From Spirulina sp. DLM2.Bin59 (GTDB lineage Bacteria > Cyanobacteriota > Cyanobacteriia > Cyanobacteriales > Spirulinaceae), in NCBI GenBank assembly GCA_007693875.1, contig RECT01000362.1:1-5600 (forward strand): a DNA stretch of 5,600 nt, in the 5' to 3' direction. The position numbers were made by a program, and so were the translations under genes. The notes beneath the pieces are model-generated. The model saw only the letters and a list, made by a program, of their open reading frames with translations, was not told the origin of the DNA and did not search any database. This document shows positions 1 through 5,544 of the stretch, piece after piece. The first letter of the stretch is position 1. Each line of letters opens with the position of its first letter.

Positions 1-3
1 CCA

Positions 4-30
4 GGGGGGAGGGGGGGGGAGGGATGAGGG
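4..30 (+). other. Candidate G-quadruplex motif
   Basis: Four guanine runs lie close together: 4-9, 11-19, 21-23 and 28-30. They are separated by loops A, A and ATGA. This fits the usual rule of four runs of three or more G with loops of one to seven bases, and such short loops favour a parallel fold. It lies beyond the 3' end of argC, on the strand opposite the argC coding strand, so the argC transcript would carry the C-rich complement. The motif is seen directly; folding in the cell is inference. The window edge may cut it. Confidence 0.5.
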
Positions 31-108
31 ATGAAGGATGAAGGATGAAGGATGAAGGGGGAAGGGGAATTTTTGCTTCCTACTACTCTCTACTTCCTAC
101 TCTCATCC
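22..108. repeat. Paired heptameric tandem arrays, imperfect inverted repeat
   Basis: Two short arrays with 7-bp periodicity face each other. The left one is GGATGAG (22-28) followed by four exact GGATGAA units (29-56) and a degraded GGGGGAA (57-63). The right one is TACTACT (81-87), CTCTACT (88-94), TCCTACT (95-101) and CTCATCC (102-108). The outermost units, GGATGAG and CTCATCC, are exact reverse complements, and the short arms GGAA (66-69) and TTCC (77-80) close the centre. Left is all but purine, right is pyrimidine-rich. The last unit touches the argC stop codon, so the argC mRNA would end in this potential stem. It resembles the short tandemly repeated heptamers known from cyanobacteria (STRR type), though this unit is not one of the STRR consensus sequences I remember. 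A role in 3'-end formation or mRNA stability is inference. Confidence 0.65.
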
Positions 109-1163
109 TAGGGATAAAAAGCCAATGTCGGTAAACCTAAGGTTTCCGGCCAGCCCATCATAATGTTAAGACATTGCACTGCTTGGCCTGATTGTCCCTT
201 AATCAGGTTATCAATGGCGGAGAGGACAATGACGCGATCAGTGCGATTATCCACCGCTACCCCGATATAACAAAGATTTGTCCCAGCGGCCCATTTCGTT
301 TGGGGGTAGACCCCTGCCGGTAGAACTTTCACAAAGGGGGAGGAGCGATAGAAGGCTTTATAAATCGTTAGTAAATCTTCCCGCACTAACCCTGGATCCC
401 GGAGTGTGGCGTAGACCGTGGCGAGAATCCCCCGCACCATGGGGATCAGATGGGGCGTGAATTGGATCCGCATCGGTTGGCCCGCTAATTCACTGCACAC
501 CTGCTCAATTTCTGGGGTGTGGCGGTGCGCCCCGCCCACACCATAGGCCCCAAAGGAGTTACCGGCTTCGGCGAGGAGCATTCCCACTTTAGCTTGACGA
601 CCGCCGCCGGAAGCGCCGGATTTGGCATCAATGATCGCGGTTTCTGGGAGGATTAACCCTTGCTTGAGGAGGGGGGCGATCGCCAATAAACTGGCCGTAC
701 AGTAGCAACCGGCACAGCCCACAAGGTTCGTTTCCTGAATACCGCTGCGATACAGTTCCGGCAAGCCATATACCGCCGTTTCTGCCAAGTCCCGATCTTC
801 TCGCTCTTTCTTGTACCAAGCGGTATAGGTGTTTAAATCCTGAAAGCGATAATCCGCCGAGAGATCCAAAACCTTACAGCCCTTGGCAATTAAGGCGGGA
901 GCCAGATCGCAGGCTAGACCATTGGGGAGGGCTAAAAATACAGCCTCACAGCGATCGGCAATCACATCCAGATCAATGGGTTCGATGGTGAGGTCAAACT
1001 GTTGGTCAAAATGGGGGTAAAGTTCAGCAAAGGATTGCCCCGCACTACTTTTGCCGCCGACATAGACAATTTCAAGCTTAGGATGATCCAGCAGGAGGCG
1101 CACCAACTGCACCCCACCATAGCCCGATGCTCCCACAATCCCAACCCGCATCCGTTCAGTCAT
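108..1163 (-). CDS. argC: N-acetyl-gamma-glutamyl-phosphate reductase
   Basis: This enzyme carries out the NADPH-dependent reduction of N-acetyl-glutamyl-5-phosphate to N-acetylglutamate semialdehyde, the third step of arginine synthesis, in the cytosol. The protein has 351 residues, normal for the longer (type 1) ArgC family. The N-terminal nucleotide-binding motif GASGYGG is at residues 11-17. The catalytic cysteine is C153 in GCAGCYCT, and the KSGASGGGR loop is at 181-189. The HRH motif at 213-215 should supply the catalytic histidine, and the C-terminal GTNLCYIGVAVD strand starts near 294. Oddity: the usual NPGCYPT signature reads CAGCYCT here, so the proline two residues after the catalytic Cys is C155. 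The start is uncertain by four codons: the ATG at 1163 and an internal ATG (residue 5, 1151) are both possible, and neither has a clear Shine-Dalgarno sequence. It is transcribed divergently from ctaA. Confidence 0.96.
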   Translation of the reverse strand: MTERMRVGIVGASGYGGVQLVRLLLDHPKLEIVYVGGKSSAGQSFAELYPHFDQQFDLTIEPIDLDVIADRCEAVFLALPNGLACDLAPALIAKGCKVLDLSADYRFQDLNTYTAWYKKEREDRDLAETAVYGLPELYRSGIQETNLVGCAGCYCTASLLAIAPLLKQGLILPETAIIDAKSGASGGGRQAKVGMLLAEAGNSFGAYGVGGAHRHTPEIEQVCSELAGQPMRIQFTPHLIPMVRGILATVYATLRDPGLVREDLLTIYKAFYRSSPFVKVLPAGVYPQTKWAAGTNLCYIGVAVDNRTDRVIVLSAIDNLIKGQSGQAVQCLNIMMGWPETLGLPTLAFYP

Positions 1164-1322
1164 GATTAATCACGTTAACTTCATTGGCCGCAAAACATGG
1201 CTTGCATTGTAGTATCAAATCTGTTGGTTAGGCAGTTCATTCGCTACATTATTAACCACATCCTCCCAACGACTGCCCCTGAACCGCTTTAACCTCCAGT
1301 CTGTCTGGTTTACCTGTTTTTT
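1164..1322. promoter_or_regulatory. Divergent argC/ctaA intergenic region
   Basis: This 159-bp spacer must contain the start signals of both flanking genes. For argC, a -10-like TACAAT lies on the minus strand (ATTGTA at 1206-1211), about 42 bp from the start codon, but no good -35 box stands at the right distance. For ctaA, the best -10-like word is TACATT at 1245-1250, with a weak TTGGTT at 1224-1229 and a short spacer. I see no canonical NtcA site (GTA-N8-TAC) and no convincing copper-responsive operator. Neither start codon has a clear ribosome binding site; ctaA is preceded by a T-rich stretch at 1309-1322. The -10 assignments are tentative. Confidence 0.35.
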
Positions 1323-3680
1323 ATGATTACCACCCCCCAAGCTCCCCCTGCTCCATCCTCTCAATCTGTGGCAACCTTAATCCTGGATGTGGAGGGGATG
1401 CAATGTGCGGGCTGTGTTAGTGCTGTGGAGCGACAGCTCCGCCAACAGGAGGGCGTAATTGCCGCCTGTGTGAATTTGATTACGGCCATCGCCGTTGTCG
1501 AGTATGACCCCATGGTGATTGAACCGGCGACAATGGCAGCCTATCTCAGCCAGCGGGGTTTCCCCAGTACCCCCCGAGGCAGTGAGGGGGAAACCTCGGA
1601 GCATCAACCCAGTTGGCGCGATCGCGCCCTGGTGGAGCAGCGTCAACAACAGCAACGGTTGGCGATCGCCGCCATCCTCCTCTTCTTTTCCGCCCTGGGC
1701 CATTGGGGCCACTGGGGCGGCCCGATGATTCCGGTGTTGAGCCAAATTAGTAGCCATTGGGGCCTGGCCACCTTGGCGATTTTGATTCCGGGGCGGGATA
1801 TTTTTATCGATGGGGCGCGGAGTTTGCGCTATGGCAACCCCAATATGAATACGCTCATTGCCCTGGGAACGGGGAGCGCCTATCTGGCCAGTTGTGCTGC
1901 CTTGATCTGGCCAGAACTGGGGTGGGATTGCTTTTTTGATGAGCCGGTGATGTTGTTGGGCTTTATCTTTTTGGGGCGGACGTTGGAGGGGCAAGCCCGT
2001 CGTCGCGCCACCGCTGCTTTAGAGGCTTTGATTGAGTTGCAACCCCAAACCGCCCGCCTCGTTAGCCCCACGGATTTCGCCCAAGAAGCCGGGATTGAAA
2101 TTCCTGTGCGATCGCTGCGGGTGGGGGAATGGGTGCGGGTGTTACCGGGGGAAAAGATGCCGGTGGATGGCCAGGTGATGCAGGGGCAATCGACGGTGGA
2201 TGAGTCGATGCTAACGGGGGAATCTTTTCCGGTGGTGAAGGGGGTGGGAGATCGCGTCACCGCTGGCACAATCAATCAAGGCGCAATGCTGGCGATTCAA
2301 GTGGAGCAGGTGGGCAAGGACACAACCTTAGCCAAAATTACCGCCGCCGTTGAAGCCGCCCAGAGCCGCAAAGCCCCCATTCAGCGGTTAGCGGATCAAC
2401 TCTCGGGTTATTTTGCCTATGGGGTGATGGCGATCGCCCTCCTCACGCTGATCCTTTGGTCGGTGTGGGGAGAAACCTGGTTAGGGGGCCAGGGGGACAT
2501 GGTGGCCAGTTTATTGAGCTTAAAATTGGCGATCGCCGTCCTCGTCGTCGCCTGTCCCTGCGCTTTGGGCCTCGCCACCCCCACCGCGATTTTAGTGGCC
2601 ACCAGCCTCGGGGCAGAGCGGGGCCTACTGATCAAAGGTGGCGATAGTCTCGAAGCGGCCCACCGTGTCGATACCATTGTTTTTGATAAAACCGGAACCC
2701 TCACCCAAGGCTGTCCCACCATGACCGACCGCTATCCCTTGGGGAATTGCAGCACCAGGGAATTGCTCCAATGGGCCGCCAGCGTTGAGCAAGGCAGCCA
2801 GCACCCCCTTGCCACCGCCCTCCTCAACGCGGCCCAACGGGAAACCCTACCGCTTTGGCCCGCTGGGGAATTGCACAGTGAACCCGGTTATGGCGCATCT
2901 GCCCAACTTTACCCTCCCGATCAGCCCCCTTGTACCTGCCGGGTGGGGAATGCTCGCTGGCTCATAGAAGCTGGCATGACGATTCCTGAGATCCTGACCA
3001 CCCAGACAGCAATCCTCGCCGCTGAGGGTAAAACCGTCATTTACGTTGCCCTTAATGATGCCTGTATTGGCCTCTTGGCCTTTAGCGATCCCCTCCGGCC
3101 TGAAGCCGCGCAAACCGTAAAAAATCTCCAGGATTTGGGGTTAAATGTCGTGCTCCTGACAGGGGATCAGCCAGCGGCGGCGGCGGCGATCGCCCGTCAA
3201 TTAGCCATCACCGATGTGATTGCCCAAGTTCTCCCCGCCCACAAAGCCGCTGAAATTGCCCAACGCCAAGCTGAAAATCACTGTGTTGCCATGGTAGGCG
3301 ATGGCATTAATGATGCCCCAGCTCTAGCCCAGGCTGATGTGGGCATTGCCCTCGGCAGTGGCACCGATGTGGCCCTAGAAACTGCCGATATTATTCTGTT
3401 GGCATCCCCCACCGCCCCGGTCACATTGGGGGGCATCGCAGCGGTTTTAAACTTGAGCCGGGCAACTTTTGCTAAAATTCGCCAAAATCTCATCTGGGCC
3501 TTGGGGTACAATGGCCTTCTTATTCCAATTGCTGCGGGTTTGCTACTGCCCAAGTGGGGAATTGTGTTCAGTCCGCCCATGGCAGGGGCCTTGATGGCTT
3601 TTAGCTCTGTGATTGTTGTCACCAATTCGTTATTGTTGCGCGATCGCTTCTCTGTCCTCAGAGATCACGGCCAGAATTAG
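1323..3680 (+). CDS. ctaA: Copper-transporting P1B-1-type ATPase, CtaA type
   Basis: This membrane pump couples ATP hydrolysis to Cu(I) transport. In cyanobacteria CtaA works with the chaperone Atx1 and the thylakoid ATPase PacS to supply plastocyanin and cytochrome oxidase. The 785-residue protein is complete. An N-terminal HMA domain carries GMQCAGC (25-31; metal ligands C28 and C31). Transmembrane helices lie near 113-131, 137-158, 175-196, 203-219, 362-382, 396-419, 721-743 and 747-772. The actuator has TGES (298-301), the phosphorylation site is D455 in DKTGT, and the ATP-binding domain has E489, H494, G522 and G524. The hinge is GDGINDAP (659-666). Copper specificity follows from CPC (411-413), Y729-N730, and M758 with S762. 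The stretch around residues 175-225 closely resembles my recollection of Synechococcus elongatus CtaA, which favours CtaA over PacS. The start is the ATG at 1323; the next Met (26) lies inside the metal site. Confidence 0.93.
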   Translation: MITTPQAPPAPSSQSVATLILDVEGMQCAGCVSAVERQLRQQEGVIAACVNLITAIAVVEYDPMVIEPATMAAYLSQRGFPSTPRGSEGETSEHQPSWRDRALVEQRQQQQRLAIAAILLFFSALGHWGHWGGPMIPVLSQISSHWGLATLAILIPGRDIFIDGARSLRYGNPNMNTLIALGTGSAYLASCAALIWPELGWDCFFDEPVMLLGFIFLGRTLEGQARRRATAALEALIELQPQTARLVSPTDFAQEAGIEIPVRSLRVGEWVRVLPGEKMPVDGQVMQGQSTVDESMLTGESFPVVKGVGDRVTAGTINQGAMLAIQVEQVGKDTTLAKITAAVEAAQSRKAPIQRLADQLSGYFAYGVMAIALLTLILWSVWGETWLGGQGDMVASLLSLKLAIAVLVVACPCALGLATPTAILVATSLGAERGLLIKGGDSLEAAHRVDTIVFDKTGTLTQGCPTMTDRYPLGNCSTRELLQWAASVEQGSQHPLATALLNAAQRETLPLWPAGELHSEPGYGASAQLYPPDQPPCTCRVGNARWLIEAGMTIPEILTTQTAILAAEGKTVIYVALNDACIGLLAFSDPLRPEAAQTVKNLQDLGLNVVLLTGDQPAAAAAIARQLAITDVIAQVLPAHKAAEIAQRQAENHCVAMVGDGINDAPALAQADVGIALGSGTDVALETADIILLASPTAPVTLGGIAAVLNLSRATFAKIRQNLIWALGYNGLLIPIAAGLLLPKWGIVFSPPMAGALMAFSSVIVVTNSLLLRDRFSVLRDHGQN

Positions 3681-3795
3681 CAAGCCAAGATTAATTATTT
3701 TGTCCTAGAAGTGTAAATTCACTGTGACAGAATAGGGAGTATTGAGCCACTAATTTTTCTCTCATCCAGCAACACGAGGCATACACGGGTTGTCC
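3681..3795 (+). other. ctaA to FHA-gene spacer, nothing decisive
   Basis: This is an AT-rich 115-bp gap between two genes on the same strand. I find no stem-loop followed by a T-run that would terminate ctaA. A small inverted repeat, AGTG (3710-3713) and CACT (3720-3723) around TAAATT, is too short to interpret. TTCACT at 3718-3723 with TATTGA at 3740-3745 could be a weak promoter, but the match is poor. GAGG at 3776-3779 is the best ribosome-binding candidate for the FHA gene. Whether the FHA gene is read through from ctaA or has its own promoter cannot be told from the sequence. Confidence 0.3.
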
Positions 3796-4302
3796 ATGAC
3801 TGCACCAATACCACAACCGCAGCAAGAGCATCTACTGATCGTCGAAGATGCCAGAGGGCGACGTTCCGTACCTCTCCTGGCAGGTCAATATTCCATCGGG
3901 CGCGATCGCAGTTGCGATATTCACCTGAGTTCTCAGTTTGTTTCCCGTCACCATGCGATCTTGACCCGACAAACCCGTGGAGACGGTACGGCATTCTATC
4001 GCATTGCCGATGGAGATGCCCAGGGTCGGCCCAGCGTCAATGGTTTACTGATTAATGGCCGCAAAATCTCCCAACACAACCTCCAACATGGGGATGAAGT
4101 GATTTTTGGCCCTCAGGTGTCGGCGATCTACCAAGCGCGGATTTTCCCGACACGCCACGGGGATGAACTCCCCACACCCCCCCCAGAAGACCCCTTCGAT
4201 ATCACCCTCATCGATCCGGCGATGATGTCAGGGGATACGGAAGGGGCAAGCCACCATAATTATGATTCTGGCGCAGCCAGTGAAGATGGAGAAGACCTTT
4301 AA
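3796..4302 (+). CDS. Short FHA-domain protein
   Basis: This protein is a phosphothreonine-binding adaptor rather than an enzyme. Counted from the ATG it has 168 residues. The FHA domain spans roughly residues 12-115 and keeps the hallmark positions: G35-R36 in SIGRD, S50-R51-H52 in FVSRHHAIL, and N82-G83 in SVNGLLING, with GDEVIFG at 99-105. The rest (about 118-168) is low-complexity, proline-rich and then strongly acidic, ending in SEDGEDL, probably disordered. There is no signal peptide or membrane helix. The start is ambiguous: an in-frame TTG at 3790 would add two residues, and the only Shine-Dalgarno candidate (GAGG, 3776-3779) is 10 bp from the TTG but 16 bp from the ATG. I kept the ATG. 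The tail contains T137-L-I-D140, the pTxxD pattern some FHA domains bind. No Ser/Thr kinase or phosphatase lies in the window, so the partner is unknown. The gene runs head-on into the gene ending at 4305. Confidence 0.88.
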   Translation: MTAPIPQPQQEHLLIVEDARGRRSVPLLAGQYSIGRDRSCDIHLSSQFVSRHHAILTRQTRGDGTAFYRIADGDAQGRPSVNGLLINGRKISQHNLQHGDEVIFGPQVSAIYQARIFPTRHGDELPTPPPEDPFDITLIDPAMMSGDTEGASHHNYDSGAASEDGEDL

Positions 4303-4304
4303 GC

Positions 4305-4637
4305 CTACTGCAATTGCCAGGGGGTTTGGCTTTCGATCTTGCGTTTCACTGTGTCAAAGACTTGGCGACAGTGGTTATCCTGTTTCAGGGGTAGCTCTTC
4401 GTTTTTGAGAATGCAATTTAAATGGACTTCCTTCGATGTCACCCCTTGATAATCAATCAAGGCTTCAACGGTGACGAGTTTTGTAAAGGCCACATTCCCC
4501 GGCTTCTCACGACCGACAACATACTCCTTGTTGCGGTAGATGATCTCAATGTCACAGGAACGCAGGGCCTCACCTAAATGGTTAAGCAGAATTTCAATGG
4601 GGTTGTGGCTTGAAAATGAGCAGGAGTAGCGAGCCAT
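4305..4637 (-). CDS. Conserved cyanobacterial protein of unknown function
   Basis: I cannot assign a function. The 110-residue protein looks soluble, with no signal peptide or membrane helix, and has the alternating pattern of a small alpha/beta fold: a strand (MARYSCSF), a helix (about 13-26), then several strands, with a final helix from about 89. Cysteines are at 6, 28, 75 and 89. The segments KLVTVEALID and LKNEELPL, with NHCRQVFD near 87-94, match my memory of an unnamed family widespread in cyanobacteria, which I could not check. The start is well supported: the sense strand reads AAGGAA four bases before the ATG (complement of 4642-4647), the best ribosome binding site in the window. 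The gene is convergent with the FHA gene, with stop codons 2 bp apart, and divergent from tmk. It contains no HIP1 octamer and looks less GC-rich than its neighbours. Confidence 0.82.
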   Translation of the reverse strand: MARYSCSFSSHNPIEILLNHLGEALRSCDIEIIYRNKEYVVGREKPGNVAFTKLVTVEALIDYQGVTSKEVHLNCILKNEELPLKQDNHCRQVFDTVKRKIESQTPWQLQ

Positions 4638-4883
4638 AGTCTTCCTTTCTGAATGGTGTTTTCTTGTTCGCTCTCAACCATGAGCGATTTTACAATTGAG
4701 ATTGTCAGCACCTTCACCAAGCAGGTTTGTCCACACTCTAACGTTTTAAGCAGGGTTCTGTCAGTGGATTGTGCCTAACACCCGATTTTTGTTTAGCTTA
4801 ACACTTCACCCTAGAGTTCAAAATAACCGGATCACGGTTGTGACATTTTATTCTAAAGAAAATCTTAAAATTCATGGTGGGTT
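4638..4883. promoter_or_regulatory. Divergent spacer with two inverted repeats, upstream of tmk
   Basis: This AT-richer 246-bp spacer separates two divergent genes and holds no plausible coding sequence. Toward the uncharacterised gene, a -10-like TAAAAT lies on the minus strand (complement of 4687-4692). It abuts an inverted repeat, ACAAT-TGAG-ATTGT, at 4692-4705. Toward tmk, a -10-like TAAAAT is at 4866-4871, but this leaves only 12 bp to the start codon, so a site further up (for example around TATTCT, 4849-4854) may be used. AACCG-GATCA-CGGTT at 4825-4839 is a perfect 5-bp inverted repeat with a 5-bp gap, in operator-like position. No good -35 box pairs with any of these -10 words, and I recognise no known regulator consensus. 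Confidence 0.35.
4642..4647 (-). promoter_or_regulatory. Shine-Dalgarno of the 110-residue gene
   Basis: On the minus strand AAGGAA is followed by GACT and the ATG at 4637, a four-base gap that puts AGGA five bases from the start. It is the only strong ribosome binding site in this window and supports the chosen start of the uncharacterised gene. Confidence 0.7.
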
Positions 4884-5504
4884 ATGACGGGTCGATTGAT
4901 TGTCTTTGAAGGGGGAGAGGGGGCGGGGAAAACCACGCAAATTCAGCGATCGCAGCCTTGGCTTGCCCAAAAAATCGGCAAACAAGGCGCGGTGATTCCC
5001 ACCCGTGAACCAGGGGGTACAGCCCTAGGTCAGCAACTCCGGACATTGTTACTCCATGGGGATAGCATTGTCGAACGGGCAGAACTGCTGTTATTTGCCG
5101 CCGATCGCGCCCAACATATTGATACGGTCATTCGCCCCGCCTTAGCCCGAGGGGATTGGGTCTTGTGCGATCGCTTCACCGATTCCACTTGGGCCTACCA
5201 AGGGGCGGGGCGGGGCTTAGACCGGGGGCTAATTGCCCAACTCAATGCCATTGCCACCGGGGGACTCACCCCTGATCTCACCCTATGGTTGGATGTGCCA
5301 GTGGAGGTGGGTTTAGGTCGTCGTTCGGGGAGGGGCGATCGCATTGAAGCAGCGGATCGCGCCTTTCATGAGCGGGTGCGGGACGGCTTTGCCCAGTTGG
5401 CGGCGGCTGAACCAGAGCGGATGGTGCGGATTGAGGCCACTGCATCGGTGGATCAAGTGCAGCAACAGATTCAGGAGGCGATCGCCGCCAAAGGCTTCTG
5501 GTAG
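4884..5504 (+). CDS. tmk: Thymidylate kinase (dTMP kinase)
   Basis: This enzyme transfers phosphate from ATP to dTMP to make dTDP, the step where the de novo and salvage routes to dTTP meet; it is cytosolic and normally essential. The protein has 206 residues, typical for bacterial enzymes. The P-loop is GGEGAGKTT (10-18). R41-E42-P43-G44-G45-T46 contacts dTMP, and D96-R97-F98 with STWAYQG (101-107) forms the DR(Y/F) signature and nucleotide-binding segment. The lid, residues 146-153, carries R146, R147, R150 and R153. Glycine-rich P-loop residues with arginines in the lid place it with the E. coli-like type II enzymes. The ATG start fits because the P-loop begins ten residues in, as usual; only a weak GGTGGG lies upstream. 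In many bacteria, holB (DNA polymerase III delta') follows tmk, but the window ends too soon to see. Confidence 0.96.
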   Translation: MTGRLIVFEGGEGAGKTTQIQRSQPWLAQKIGKQGAVIPTREPGGTALGQQLRTLLLHGDSIVERAELLLFAADRAQHIDTVIRPALARGDWVLCDRFTDSTWAYQGAGRGLDRGLIAQLNAIATGGLTPDLTLWLDVPVEVGLGRRSGRGDRIEAADRAFHERVRDGFAQLAAAEPERMVRIEATASVDQVQQQIQEAIAAKGFW

Positions 5505-5524
5505 GGGCGAAAAATTTTTCGCCC
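5505..5524 (+). terminator. Perfect 20-bp palindrome after tmk, probable terminator or 3' stem
   Basis: The sequence reads GGGCGAAAAATTTTTCGCCC, perfectly self-complementary, and begins on the base after the tmk stop codon. In RNA it can form a stem of about eight pairs with a four-base loop. The T-run lies inside the right arm rather than after the stem, and the following bases are CTCTG then TTT, so it is not a textbook intrinsic terminator. Its position makes a 3'-end or mRNA-stabilising role the simplest reading. Because it is symmetric it could serve either strand. Confidence 0.55.
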
Positions 5525-5544
5525 TCTGTTTCGCCCTCTGTTTT
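5517..5544 (+). repeat. Tandem duplicate of a 12-mer in the tmk 3' flank
   Basis: TTTCGCCCTCTG occurs twice back to back (5517-5528 and 5529-5540), and TTTTGCCC at 5541-5548 looks like a decayed third copy. The first copy forms the right arm of the palindrome behind tmk, so the second supplies another possible partner for the left arm. From here to about 5580 the plus strand is mostly pyrimidine. Confidence 0.7.

Larger units (their letters stand above)
676..5485. repeat. HIP1 octamers (GCGATCGC), 13 copies
   Basis: Exact copies start at 676, 1618, 1662, 2108, 2430, 2529, 3186, 3640, 3902, 4946, 5167, 5335 and 5478. All lie inside coding sequence: one in argC, seven in ctaA, one in the FHA gene and four in tmk. 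Random expectation for an 8-mer in 5.6 kb is well under one. This dispersed palindrome is a known hallmark of many cyanobacterial genomes and is the main basis for the taxonomic call. None falls between 3910 and 4945. Confidence 0.9.

Noticed and set aside
1..108. CRISPR array suggested by the regular repeats near the start
   Set aside because: Units are 7 bp with no spacers between them, so this is a simple tandem repeat.
1164..1322. NtcA or copper-operator site between argC and ctaA
   Set aside because: No GTA-N8-TAC and no clear dyad with copper-regulator features could be found; partial matches were too weak to report.
1377..1994. Long open frame on the minus strand inside ctaA (205 codons)
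   Set aside because: It lies wholly antisense to a clearly conserved ATPase, has Pro/Gln/Arg-rich low-complexity content and no recognisable domain; GC-rich codons of ctaA create it.
3681..3795. Intrinsic terminator behind ctaA
   Set aside because: The only dyad (AGTG/CACT) has four pairs and no T-run behind it.
3719..3994. Minus-strand open frame across the start of the FHA gene
   Set aside because: It overlaps the conserved FHA core in antisense and shows no family resemblance.
4874..4909. Out-of-frame ATG upstream of tmk giving an 11-codon reading frame that overlaps the tmk start
   Set aside because: No ribosome binding site and no evidence of a leader-peptide role; likely chance.
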